A DNA stretch of 61,241 nt from positions 1-61,241 of IMG/VR virus record IMGVR_UViG_3300028809_000014. The stretch is one strand, 5' to 3'. The DNA comes from a virus. Both the position numbers and the translations under genes were made by a program. Below the pieces are notes generated by a model. That model did no database searches, was not told where the DNA came from, and worked only from the letters and a program-made list of their open reading frames with translations. Every line of letters begins with the position of its first letter. Within the stretch, counting starts at the first letter, position 1. Positions 26,014 through 34,891 of this stretch are shown here, in pieces.

Positions 26014-27690
26014 GTGAGCGCAACCCCTGTGTTCGAGTTCGATGTGCCGGCGCCATACGACGCCAGCTTCACCCACGGCGAAAAGGCCCTGGCCGTGCAC
26101 GACCCGATGAGCGCCACCCCGCCGCTGTCGGGCTACTACTTGGCGCGCTGGCTTCCGGTGCCGGCCGGCCTGTACGTGCTCAAGTCCGTGGTCGATGACG
26201 CGGCGCAGTGGTTCGTCGGTGTTGCGGTCGTGCTGTCCTCGCAGAAGAACCAAGGTGTGTTCGAGACGCAGATCTACTTTCCGCCTGGAACGACGCGGAT
26301 GGATCTGACTTTGCAGAACATCGACACCCTGGCTGCGCAATGCTTCGTCGCGTTCTCGCTGCATCAGGCCGGCCGGCTGATCTATGCGTCGTCGGCCGAT
26401 GGCTGGATGTTCGACACGACACCCATCGCCGATGCGGATCTCGGCCCGGCCCCGGACCCGCGTGCGAGCCTGCCCGTGTTCTCGGTCCTGCCGAACTGGG
26501 GTGAAGCCATCCTCGAACGCCTGGAGTGGTTCAGCGACGTGATGGTGAGCGAGAGCGGCGCCGAGATGCGCCGTTCGATTCGTCCTGAACCCCGCCGCTC
26601 GGTCGAGGCCAGCTTCCTCCGCGCAGGGTCTCAGCGCTCGATGCTCGACACCTTCTTCGCGGCCATCGGGCAGAAGATCTTCATGATGCCGCTATGGTTC
26701 GAGCAGTACCGCCCACCGCAAGGTCTTGCCATGGGGCAAACGGTGATCACCGTGGATGACGGCACGCTGGCATGGCGAGCCTTCCGCCCCAACGATCTGG
26801 TCATCATCATGGACCGCAATCCCAACGACTACGACATTGCCACGGTGTTTTCGGTGGACACGGCCCTGGGCGAGATCACGCTGACCGGCTCGCTGCCCCG
26901 CGCCTGGAGCTACGGGTCGCGAGTGATTCCGTTGCGCAAGGTGCGCATCACCGAGCCGCCCGAACTGGCGAACCCCACGTCGCGCGTCGGCCGCTCCCGT
27001 GCGCGCTTCATGCTCGAAGAGCCCGAGCAGCAAGTCACGCCGGACTGGGTTGGCGGTGAGGGGCGACAGTTCCCGTTCAAGCCGAACCGTGCGACCGACA
27101 TGACGATGGTCTACAACCGGATCACCTACTCCATCGACAACGAGACCGCAACGCCGACCAATCTGGATCTCGGCAATCGTGCTCTCATCGCGCAACGTCT
27201 GGAGTTGCTGCTGTTCGGCCGCCAACTCACCGCCGAGTTGCGCGCATGGCTGGGCGAGACCCGTGGCCGCACGCGTCGCTTCTACCTGCCGACCTACGAG
27301 ATGGACATCATCCCCAAGCAGGATCTCGTGGGCTCGCAGATCGTGGCTGAGCCGATGGGCTTTGCCGACTACATGACTCAGCCGCAGGAGGCTCGTCGCT
27401 ACATCGGTGTCCATCTGACCAGCGGTGCCACGGTGTATCGGCGCATCGCCAGTATCACCGCCGTGCGTTCGACCTACGGCCGCGTGACGAGCGAGATCTT
27501 CACGCTCACCACGCCGTTCGACGACGTGATCTCTGTCGGCGAGATCCGTCGCATCGACTTCATGGTGCCATCGCGCTTCGATCAGGACGCTTTCGAGTTG
27601 ACGCACTACGTGGACGAGAACGCCGCCGTGGGTGTCAACGTGGTCACACGCTCTACCGATTCGGCGGGCATGCCGGACTTGATCGTCTAA
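26014..27690 (+). CDS. Tail protein after the tape measure, distal-tail position
   Basis: 558 residues from GTG 26014 with GGAGGA upstream. It lies between tape measure and the BR0599 protein, where siphoviruses keep the distal tail or baseplate hub protein. The sequence is beta-rich, with LARWLPVPAGLYVLKS early, a repeated pattern of Thr/Val strands, and TRRFYLPTYEMD later. I do not recognise a named family with certainty; a tail tip structural role is inferred from order. Confidence 0.72.
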   Translation: MSATPVFEFDVPAPYDASFTHGEKALAVHDPMSATPPLSGYYLARWLPVPAGLYVLKSVVDDAAQWFVGVAVVLSSQKNQGVFETQIYFPPGTTRMDLTLQNIDTLAAQCFVAFSLHQAGRLIYASSADGWMFDTTPIADADLGPAPDPRASLPVFSVLPNWGEAILERLEWFSDVMVSESGAEMRRSIRPEPRRSVEASFLRAGSQRSMLDTFFAAIGQKIFMMPLWFEQYRPPQGLAMGQTVITVDDGTLAWRAFRPNDLVIIMDRNPNDYDIATVFSVDTALGEITLTGSLPRAWSYGSRVIPLRKVRITEPPELANPTSRVGRSRARFMLEEPEQQVTPDWVGGEGRQFPFKPNRATDMTMVYNRITYSIDNETATPTNLDLGNRALIAQRLELLLFGRQLTAELRAWLGETRGRTRRFYLPTYEMDIIPKQDLVGSQIVAEPMGFADYMTQPQEARRYIGVHLTSGATVYRRIASITAVRSTYGRVTSEIFTLTTPFDDVISVGEIRRIDFMVPSRFDQDAFELTHYVDENAAVGVNVVTRSTDSAGMPDLIV

Positions 27691-27714
27691 CATTGCCATC
27701 CGCAAAGGAATGAG

Positions 27715-28536
27715 ATGACCTATCAGCAATACGATCAATCAATCGAAGACGGCCAACCGGTCGAGTTCTTCGCTTTCGCGTTGGGGACTAACGTCTTCCG
27801 CTACACGAACAGCGCCAAGAACGAGATGACACCGGACGGCTTTGTGTGGCAGTCGGCCGCGATCTCGCACGACGGCTTCAAACAGACCGGTGAGTCGGCC
27901 ACGGACGCAACGGTGATCACGATGCCGAGCGAACTGACGCCGGCCATGATCTTCGCTACGTCGCCGCCCTCGGGCAAGATGGCCGTGCGCATCCTGCGCA
28001 AGCAGCGTGACGACAACGAGACCCGCGTGACCTACATCGGCACGGTCTCTCAGGTCAATCTCGATGAGCCAGGCAAGGCGACCGTCACGTGCGAGACGCT
28101 CTCGGCCTCGATGCAACGCAGCGGTTTGCGTCTGCCATGGCAGCGCACGTGCCCGTATGCGCTGTACGACCCGGTGACGTGTGGCGTCGATCCTGAACCC
28201 CTGGCCGTCAACGTCAAGATCTTGCAGGTCAGCGGCTTTTGGGTTCGTACCGACGTGGCGGGCAGCTATCCCGACGGCCGCTTCGCTGGCGGCTTCTTCC
28301 GTTGGAACGCGGCGGCACGCGGTCTGGAGTACCGACAGATCGAAGCGCACGTCGGTTTTGACCTGCGGCTCTTCGGCGTGATCAACGACCTGTACGTGGG
28401 GCAGGAGTTGCAGATCTTCCCTGGCTGTGCGCGCACCGTCGCGGCATGCCTTTCGTTCGACAACCTGGGCCGATACGGCGGTGTGCCGAACATGCCCGGC
28501 CGCTCGCCGTTCGACGGCAACCCTGTCTTTTACTAG
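27715..28536 (+). CDS. Tail tip protein, phage BR0599/DUF2163 family
   Basis: 273 residues. The opening (YQQYDQSIEDGQPVEFF, then a YTNS segment), the PSELTP region and the Cys pair in RTCPYALYDPVTCG are hallmarks of the BR0599/DUF2163 family, which takes the place of lambda gpL in many siphoviruses and gene transfer agents. In those it is a hub protein linking the tube to the J-like tip. AAAGGAATG covers the ribosome site. Confidence 0.85.
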   Translation: MTYQQYDQSIEDGQPVEFFAFALGTNVFRYTNSAKNEMTPDGFVWQSAAISHDGFKQTGESATDATVITMPSELTPAMIFATSPPSGKMAVRILRKQRDDNETRVTYIGTVSQVNLDEPGKATVTCETLSASMQRSGLRLPWQRTCPYALYDPVTCGVDPEPLAVNVKILQVSGFWVRTDVAGSYPDGRFAGGFFRWNAAARGLEYRQIEAHVGFDLRLFGVINDLYVGQELQIFPGCARTVAACLSFDNLGRYGGVPNMPGRSPFDGNPVFY

Positions 28537-28545
28537 GAGCACGCA

Positions 28546-28773
28546 ATGGGATGGGACACACTGATCTACTTGATCGCGTCGTATGTAATCAGCTACGCGC
28601 TGACGCCGAAGCAGAAGCCGCCCAAGCCGGCCGCGTTCGAGGATCTCGACATTCCACAGATCGAAGAGGGCACCGCACAAGGCGTCGTTTTCGGTGACTG
28701 CTGGACCGGTGACTGGCAAGTCCTGGCTGTCGGCAACTACCGCACTGTGCCAATCACAGCGGGAGGCAAGTGA
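28546..28773 (+). CDS. Small tail assembly protein with hydrophobic N-terminus
   Basis: 75 residues. Residues 4-19 (DTLIYLIASYVISYAL) form a hydrophobic stretch, then comes a Lys/Pro-rich part and FGDCWTGDWQVL, a segment seen near the N-terminus of longer tail-tip proteins. It sits where lambda keeps K/I-type assembly genes. The stop overlaps the next start (TGATG). No firm family. Confidence 0.65.
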   Translation: MGWDTLIYLIASYVISYALTPKQKPPKPAAFEDLDIPQIEEGTAQGVVFGDCWTGDWQVLAVGNYRTVPITAGGK

Positions 28774-28973
28774 TGAGCGAGATCATCGTTCGAGCAGAGC
28801 ACGTGCGTCGTGCGGGTCTGTGCGGTCGCGGTATGCGGCAATGGTTCAAGGCGCACAACCTTGACTTGCTGGACTTCATCAACAACGGGATGCCGGAAAG
28901 CAAGGTCGTCGCACTGAACGATGCTCTTGCCAATCGTGCACTAGAGATTGCAAAGAAAGAGGTGACCAAATGA
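28773..28973 (+). CDS. Small tail assembly protein
   Basis: 66 residues from ATG 28773; an in-frame GTG at 28770 is equally close. An MSEIIVRAEHVRRAGLCGRG start and a DLLDFINNG helix recall short proteins found just before the tail-tip gene in related siphoviruses; I know of no function for them. It overlaps the tip gene by four bases. Confidence 0.65.
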   Translation: MSEIIVRAEHVRRAGLCGRGMRQWFKAHNLDLLDFINNGMPESKVVALNDALANRALEIAKKEVTK

Positions 28974-31900
28974 GCGGTGGCGGCGGAAGCGGCATTCGGG
29001 GGTACTGGTACTTCCTGGGACTCCACATGGGCATTGGCCGTGGACCGATCAACTCCGTGGTCGAGATGCGCGTGGGCGATAAGACGCTCGTGAACATCGA
29101 GATTGCCGGCGACGCCGTGTTCCCGATCTACCGGCCGGATCTGTTTGGCGGTGAAGACGCTGAAGGTGGTGTCGGCGGTGCGTGCTACGTGATGATGGGT
29201 GGCCCCACGCAAGAGGCTCCGTTGGCGTTGCGCACGATGATCGGTGGCGGGATCATTCCGGCCGTGTTGCCCGGCTTCCGTCGCATGGCGACCATCTTCT
29301 TCGACGGCTTCATTGCGGCCATCAACCCGTACCCCAAGCCGTGGAAGTTCCGTGTGCGCCGCACGACCGCTGGCTGGGACGGCGCACCGTGGTACCCCGA
29401 GAAGTGCCTGATCGAACTCACGCGCCCGTGGACGCTCGCTGAGATCACGAGCAGCCCGATGATCCACGCGATGAACCCGGCACACATCTTCTACGAGGTG
29501 ATGACGAACCGTGAGTGGGGCCGAGGCCTTCCGCGTGCGGCCATGGATGATGCCAACCTGCGCGCCGTGGCTGACGCTCTGCATGCCGAAGGGTTCGGCC
29601 TTTGCCTGCGTTGGACGCGCAGCGACAGCATCGAGACTTTCGTTCAGTCGATCCTCGATCACATCGGCGCCGTCATGCGGCCGAACCTTGTGACGGGCGA
29701 ACTGCAACTCAAGCTGCTGCGCGACGACTACGTGTTTGCGGATCTGCCGCTGTTCACGAACGAGTCCGGCTTGCTCGACATCACCGAGGCCTCCGTGGCC
29801 GCAACGCCGACGATCATCAACCACGTGCGTGTGAACTTCAACGATCCGATCACGGGCAAGGCTGCGAGCGTGGGCACGCACAACCTCGCGGGCGTGCAAG
29901 GGTCGGACGGTGAGATCAACACCCAGGTGAAGGACTACCCTGGACTGTGCACACCGGATCTGGCTGCGCGCGTGGCCTTGCGGGATCTACGCCTGTCGAG
30001 CAACTCGCTGCGCCGCTTCACGCTCACGCTGGATCGCCGTGGCGCCGACGTGCGGCCGGGCGACGTGATCCGCATTCAAGACCCGACGCGGATGATCCCG
30101 GACATGGCCGTGCGTGTTGGCCGCTTCGAGGATGGCCCGATGACCGACGGCCGCATTCGGATCACCGCCGTGCAGGACGTGTTCTCGCTGAGCGCCGCGT
30201 CGTACATCGGCAATCAGCCGCCATCGTGGGAAGCGCCGAACACGACGCCGTGCATTGGCTACAACCGCTCGTTCGAGATCCCTTACTTCATGCTGGCCCG
30301 CATGATGAGCAAGGCGGATCTCGACTACCTCGATGACGATGAAGGCCGGCTCGGTGAAGTCGTTGAGCTTGGCGGCCGTCCGATGAACTCGGGCTACCGT
30401 TTGGCTGTGCGCAACGGCGCGCCGACTGAAGAGGACATCCCTGACGCTGACACCGACTACTGTCCGACCGTGCCTGCGCACTGGGATGGTGGTGACTGCG
30501 TGCGCGTGGTTGTTGGTGAAGGTGGAGTTGTCATCAACGTTGCGCCCGCTTGGTCGCCTATGCCCGATCCTGATTACGGAGACATAACTCTGTACATGCA
30601 CGGGACCGTTGTGAGTCCTGATGGCTTGACGTTGAGCACAGCCGACGGGCCCGTGTCAGCACCACAGTACGTGGATATCAGCGGCGGCTCTGAGAACTAC
30701 CTTTTTTCGGATCAGTCACTTCGAGTTGAATTCAATGAAGGAAGCAATCCAGAGTTGACTCCGACGATGCCGTTGCGACTTTATAACGGCACGACTCTCG
30801 TCTATAGCAGCACGCTCTACCGCGCGGGAGGTACCTTCCCTGGGTTCCCGGACGTGGCCGTCTACTTCGAGCGCCCTGTCGCAGATATCGCCGTTGTTCC
30901 GTGGCCTGAGTTTCCAGCTACACACTCGACCGTGCCGAGCAACCCGATGGCTCCGTTCGTTGGCGAGAGTCTGCGCATGGAACTCGGTGATGTGCCAGAG
31001 CGCGTTGTCGAGGCGTGCTGCGTGTGTCTTGAGATCCGCATGCACGGCGCGCCTGTGTCGGCTGGTCTTCCGTATCAACACTTCGTCACTGATGGTGTCA
31101 TCGACACGCCGAGCAGCTTGACGCCATCACCACTCACCCCGTCCTGGGGTAGCCCGTATGTGAGTGAAGAAGAAGGGGTCTACAACTATTCGGATACCAG
31201 TCTTGTCTTCGGCTTTCAACCCGATACGAGCCCGTTCCTTACGAACGTGATGACCTGCAAGGTGTACGACGACGATGATGGTGGCGCGTTGGTCTACGAG
31301 ACAGTTCTCTATCGGCCTGACGCGATTACTTCTGGCTCAACGGCGCCGTACTACGAACGTCCGATGGCTTCATGGCCGGCCGACATTCAGGCGACTTACC
31401 CGCTGCTCCACACGTCGCCGCCGTCGAACCCTGCCGTCGCTCTTGCCGGTCACAACCTGCGGTTCGTCTTGAACACGGCCAGTGCGTGCTGCGGTGGGTT
31501 GCCGTCTTCATGCAACGGCTACTACGAGTTCACCGACCGTGATGTTGACAGTCGTGCCGGTGCTATTTTGGTTATGCGTTCCATTGGCAGTTTGGTGACG
31601 GGCCTTCGAGACGCGCATGACGGCGGCACATCATGTAGCACGATCCTCGGCTTCATACCCACCTACGTCACGCAGTTCAATCTACCGCAAGTCGGCTATG
31701 TTGAAGACGGCAGTGTCGTCACTCTTTCAACTTTCGTGCCAGGGAACGGTGAGAGCAACACCAGTGACTATACGCAGAACTTGATCCTTGAGATTGACGA
31801 CGTGAACTATGGTTGGTGGACATGCAACTTCGCGGCTGACGGCACGTTGCTTAGTTTTGTTGACAACACGACCTACGGGCCAACCGTGCAGATCGGCGGG

Positions 31901-32044
31901 GTTGGCGGCGCTGCGGAAATGACGATCTTCCCTGGCGCCCTGGCGAAAGGCGGTTATTTCCCGAATCAACACGTCCTCACGGACATCAGCGATCATGAAG
32001 CATGGCTGACGTGCATCATCCCAGCCTGCGCTATCGAACTCTAA
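28970..32044 (+). CDS. J-like tail tip / host-specificity protein
   Basis: 1024 residues. The first about 500 residues are tip-protein-like (Phage-tail_3 type): a Gly-rich start, LVNIEIAGDAVFP, then WTRSDSIETFVQSILDHIGA and VTGELQLKLLRDDYVF. Residues 567-686 and 730-843 are two related copies of a beta-sandwich-like unit, each ending with a Cys-Cys pair, inserted before a C-terminal Cys-containing domain. The later half has a lower GC content and different codon use than the first, as expected for a host-range region. It should form the tip and contact the receptor. Confidence 0.8.
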   Translation: MSGGGGSGIRGYWYFLGLHMGIGRGPINSVVEMRVGDKTLVNIEIAGDAVFPIYRPDLFGGEDAEGGVGGACYVMMGGPTQEAPLALRTMIGGGIIPAVLPGFRRMATIFFDGFIAAINPYPKPWKFRVRRTTAGWDGAPWYPEKCLIELTRPWTLAEITSSPMIHAMNPAHIFYEVMTNREWGRGLPRAAMDDANLRAVADALHAEGFGLCLRWTRSDSIETFVQSILDHIGAVMRPNLVTGELQLKLLRDDYVFADLPLFTNESGLLDITEASVAATPTIINHVRVNFNDPITGKAASVGTHNLAGVQGSDGEINTQVKDYPGLCTPDLAARVALRDLRLSSNSLRRFTLTLDRRGADVRPGDVIRIQDPTRMIPDMAVRVGRFEDGPMTDGRIRITAVQDVFSLSAASYIGNQPPSWEAPNTTPCIGYNRSFEIPYFMLARMMSKADLDYLDDDEGRLGEVVELGGRPMNSGYRLAVRNGAPTEEDIPDADTDYCPTVPAHWDGGDCVRVVVGEGGVVINVAPAWSPMPDPDYGDITLYMHGTVVSPDGLTLSTADGPVSAPQYVDISGGSENYLFSDQSLRVEFNEGSNPELTPTMPLRLYNGTTLVYSSTLYRAGGTFPGFPDVAVYFERPVADIAVVPWPEFPATHSTVPSNPMAPFVGESLRMELGDVPERVVEACCVCLEIRMHGAPVSAGLPYQHFVTDGVIDTPSSLTPSPLTPSWGSPYVSEEEGVYNYSDTSLVFGFQPDTSPFLTNVMTCKVYDDDDGGALVYETVLYRPDAITSGSTAPYYERPMASWPADIQATYPLLHTSPPSNPAVALAGHNLRFVLNTASACCGGLPSSCNGYYEFTDRDVDSRAGAILVMRSIGSLVTGLRDAHDGGTSCSTILGFIPTYVTQFNLPQVGYVEDGSVVTLSTFVPGNGESNTSDYTQNLILEIDDVNYGWWTCNFAADGTLLSFVDNTTYGPTVQIGGVGGAAEMTIFPGALAKGGYFPNQHVLTDISDHEAWLTCIIPACAIEL
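30668..31499 (+). repeat. Tandem domain duplication inside the J-like gene
   Basis: Two protein repeats of about 115-120 residues: each runs through (N)Y-(L/N)-(F/Y)SD-(Q/T)SL, an LVY(S/E) strand followed by LYR, YFERP or YYERP, then P-x3-PSNP-x-(A/V) and a LR strand, ending with Ala-Cys-Cys. DNA identity between copies is low, so the duplication is old or under diversifying selection. Confidence 0.7.
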
Positions 32045-32053
32045 GGAATCCAT

Positions 32054-32899
32054 ATGGCAGCAATCGACTACAACATCCGCAGCGTTCTCAATCAGATGTG
32101 CCCCAACGCAATGCTTGAAGGCGTGATGGCGCTTGCAGGCGGCCCGACGGCCACGGCGATCTTTCGCATGCAACACGTCAGCAACATGGTCAGCAACCCT
32201 GACGTGCGCATCGGCCAAGGGGTCATGATCCAAGACGAGATCATGCGCATCGAAGCGTTCACTGACACGTCGTTGATCCTGGCCCGTGGTTGTGCCGACA
32301 CGATCCCGCAGGCGCACACCGACGGGGCGATGATCTGGTTCTTCGATGGGTGGATGGGCACGGACAACCAAGAGTACATCTCGGGCGAGACCATCGGCGT
32401 CAAGGCGCTACCCACGACGGTCGGCGGTACGAGCGTACCGGTTGACGGCGTGCCGCCCACGCAGTTGATCTTTAACAGCCGGCAGGTGCGGCCGTATGCG
32501 CCCGGGAACATGAAGGCGAACGGCGACATCTGGACGACCTCGCACGACATCACCTTGGCCGCTCCAACGCTGACCCTTACATGGGCGCACCGTGACCGCA
32601 AGACGCAGCACGACATCTTGGTGGCGCACCACGAGGCAGGCACCGGCCTGGAGGCTGGATCGAGCTACACGATCCGCGCACTGAGCACCACGGGCACCGA
32701 GCGTGCGGCCTACACGGGCGTGACCGACGAGACCTGGGCATACACGTTGGCGCAGGCGCAAACGGACTACGGCATCACCCCTGGCACGGGGCCGGCGTTC
32801 GTCGAAGGGATCATCGAGTTGAAGACCGTGCGAGACGGCTTTGACTCGTGGTCGATCTACCGCATTCCCTTCCGCGTCTCCAACGAAGTGACGCCCTAG
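32054..32899 (+). CDS. Tail tip-associated protein, C-terminal domain of J-type proteins
   Basis: 281 residues. The second half (RQVRPYAPGNMKANGD, LTLTWAHRDRKTQ) resembles a fibronectin-like segment that in other siphoviruses is part of the long tip protein. Here it is a separate gene 10 bases after the J-like gene. It therefore probably completes the tip complex. A TATAAT element and a short hairpin follow its stop codon. Confidence 0.65.
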   Translation: MAAIDYNIRSVLNQMCPNAMLEGVMALAGGPTATAIFRMQHVSNMVSNPDVRIGQGVMIQDEIMRIEAFTDTSLILARGCADTIPQAHTDGAMIWFFDGWMGTDNQEYISGETIGVKALPTTVGGTSVPVDGVPPTQLIFNSRQVRPYAPGNMKANGDIWTTSHDITLAAPTLTLTWAHRDRKTQHDILVAHHEAGTGLEAGSSYTIRALSTTGTERAAYTGVTDETWAYTLAQAQTDYGITPGTGPAFVEGIIELKTVRDGFDSWSIYRIPFRVSNEVTP

Positions 32900-32918
32900 C
32901 CAAAACCGGGCGGCGGCC

Positions 32919-32924
32919 TATAAT
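32919..32924 (+). promoter_or_regulatory. TATAAT element upstream of the 81-residue gene
   Basis: A perfect TATAAT followed by CTGC, with no good -35. Related elements (GATAATCGC at 16776, CATAATCCGC at 20091, CATAATGCGG at 3495) stand before other gene groups. It may be a weak or activator-dependent promoter; the GCGGC/GCCGC arms around it could instead form a hairpin. Confidence 0.35.
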
Positions 32925-32977
32925 CTGCCGCGCATTACCCTGTTTCCCCTCTGTAGTCAATCTGAAAGGAATCACCC

Positions 32978-33223
32978 ATGGCAGCACAAGAGCAAACCAC
33001 GCCGAACCTCGGCCTGGAGATCGGTCGGCTCGGCGACGAGTTCGCCATCCGCAAGAACTTCGAGAAGATCGACGAGGCATTCGCAGGTCTCGCCGAGCCA
33101 GCTGAACCGGTCGAGCCCGGCACGCTGGCAATGTTGACGGCAGGTACCGACACCGTGCCGCGTCTGTTCAGCGCGAAGGACATCAGCGACTTCGTGAACG
33201 CCAAGATCGCAGCCATCCCCTGA
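32978..33223 (+). CDS. Small tail-fibre region protein
   Basis: 81 residues. Pattern TPNLGLEIGRLGDEFAIRKNFEKIDEAF is a helical fragment similar to the start of some short tail-fibre or fibre-attachment proteins; then a Pro/Glu linker and a helical end. GAAAGGAATCACCC precedes the ATG. A terminator follows. Function unproven; probably structural, linking fibres to the tip. Confidence 0.65.
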   Translation: MAAQEQTTPNLGLEIGRLGDEFAIRKNFEKIDEAFAGLAEPAEPVEPGTLAMLTAGTDTVPRLFSAKDISDFVNAKIAAIP

Positions 33224-33248
33224 TCCACTGGCGCACGCCAACCCTCGG

Positions 33249-33283
33249 ACCATCAGCGATCACACGACGCTGGTGGTCTTTTC
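33249..33283 (+). terminator. Rho-independent terminator between tip and fibre genes
   Basis: ACCATCAGCG pairs with CGCTGGTGGT over ten bases (one G-T pair) around a nine-base loop, followed by CTTTT. It separates the tail-tip cluster from the fibre genes. Confidence 0.7.
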
Positions 33284-33310
33284 ACATCAAGCATTTGAAA
33301 GACAAACATC

Positions 33311-34891
33311 ATGAGCGATACGTTCTTCCCAATCGGCAAACTCCCCATCAAGGCCATCGACAACGGTGACGGCACCTACTCGATCTCGACCAGCGGCGGT
33401 GGCGGGGGCGGCGGTGCAGATCGCGAGCTGTCGATCACGACCTACCGTGCGAACAAGAACTTCACGGGCGCGACCACGGGCAACCTGATCACGGCTACGC
33501 GCATGATCGACGTGAGCGGCACGGAGCCCACGCAAGTCGGCGACACGGTGTGGCGCAACGAGACAACGAACACGGTACTTGCCGGCGCACCTCTGGCCGC
33601 AGACATCGATCTGGCGACGGGCGGTGGTGGCGCCACGAATGCCGAGATGACTGTGTTGATCGAGGCGCAGACGGCAGCGATCAAGGCCGGCGTGATTGCT
33701 ACGGGCAACGTGGCCGATAACGCGACGGACTCGGGTAATGCCATCAAGGTCGCCGGTATTAACAAGACCGCCCGTCCCACTTATGGCGCGGACTCTCGGG
33801 TTCCTTTGCACATGGATACCCGAGGCAACTTGTTCACGTCTATCTCAAGTGGCACGGACGTGGCGGTAGTTAGCCCGAGCAAAATTGACGCAATGCCTAA
33901 TACCACGGTATCGCTTGCAACCACGGGTTATGGCTTTGTTTATAACGGTACAAACTGGGACCGCATGCGGGGCAGTGTGAACGGTCTGTTCATGCAAGGT
34001 AACGTTGCCTCTGCCGTGGCCGACGCAGGTAACCCGCTGAAGCTGGGCGCTGTCTATAGCAATGCGCAGATTCCGGTCGCAACCGGTCAACGCACGAATC
34101 TGTACACCACGCTTCACGGTTCTTTGCTGGTTGCACAGGAAAATGGTGCAGGACTGTCCGACTCGATGCAGGCCTACGCGACGATTGGCCGTAACGGGTC
34201 CGATCTTCTGTTTGGCTCAGCAAACATGGTCTACGACGGCAGCAACTACCTGCGCATGCGCGGGGGCCTGCAAGGCGTGATGATGCAAGGTGGCACGGCC
34301 AGCGGTTCTACTGACGCAGGCAACCCAGTGAAGATCGGTGGCGTCTACAGCGTCACCCCCGCCAACATCTCAGATGGTCAGCGCGGGAACATCCGCATTG
34401 GCTTTAACGGGGCCGTGATTCAATCGCCAAACTTCGGGGCAACCGCCGCAGCCGACACGAATAACAACAACGTTGTTCGCGGTGTTCTGGACAACGGCAA
34501 CAACCAGATCATCCAATTGGTTGGTTCCGTGGTCCATAACGGCACAACGTGGGACCGCATGCGCGGCGATACGACCGGCCTTGCCGTCAACGTGCTCAAG
34601 GCCCCACTCGTCGCCCGCAAGCTCACGGTCAGCGGCACGACCGCTGAGGTGGCTCTGACCGGTGGCTGCAAGCGCGTGTCGATCTACAACCGTGGCACCG
34701 ACACGCGTTTCGTGATCGCCAACGCAACGGGCGGCACGGTCAACAACGCAACGGACCACTTCATCGCTGCCGGTGAGCGATTGGAGTTCGGCAACCTGGA
34801 CATCAGCGTTGGCGCCACGCCGTTCATCAAGGTCATCCGCGACAGCGCTGTGTCGGCGGACGGCGAACTCAACATCACGGAGCTTTCGTAA
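33311..34891 (+). CDS. Repeat-containing tail fibre or tip protein
   Basis: 526 residues. A short DNGDGTYSIS strand and Gly-rich linker (30-36) lead to a beta-repetitive body with three copies of a (T/N)W-DRMRG-like motif (YNGTNWDRMRG, YDGSNYLRMRG, HNGTTWDRMRG), spaced by 85-110 residues and each preceded by a GFVYNG/NMVYDG/SVVHNG strand. Such WDRxRG repeats occur in many phage virion proteins. The C-terminal about 100 residues form a compact domain. It shares a TAATG overlap with the next gene, so both probably form one fibre assembly. Confidence 0.7.
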   Translation: MSDTFFPIGKLPIKAIDNGDGTYSISTSGGGGGGGADRELSITTYRANKNFTGATTGNLITATRMIDVSGTEPTQVGDTVWRNETTNTVLAGAPLAADIDLATGGGGATNAEMTVLIEAQTAAIKAGVIATGNVADNATDSGNAIKVAGINKTARPTYGADSRVPLHMDTRGNLFTSISSGTDVAVVSPSKIDAMPNTTVSLATTGYGFVYNGTNWDRMRGSVNGLFMQGNVASAVADAGNPLKLGAVYSNAQIPVATGQRTNLYTTLHGSLLVAQENGAGLSDSMQAYATIGRNGSDLLFGSANMVYDGSNYLRMRGGLQGVMMQGGTASGSTDAGNPVKIGGVYSVTPANISDGQRGNIRIGFNGAVIQSPNFGATAAADTNNNNVVRGVLDNGNNQIIQLVGSVVHNGTTWDRMRGDTTGLAVNVLKAPLVARKLTVSGTTAEVALTGGCKRVSIYNRGTDTRFVIANATGGTVNNATDHFIAAGERLEFGNLDISVGATPFIKVIRDSAVSADGELNITELS

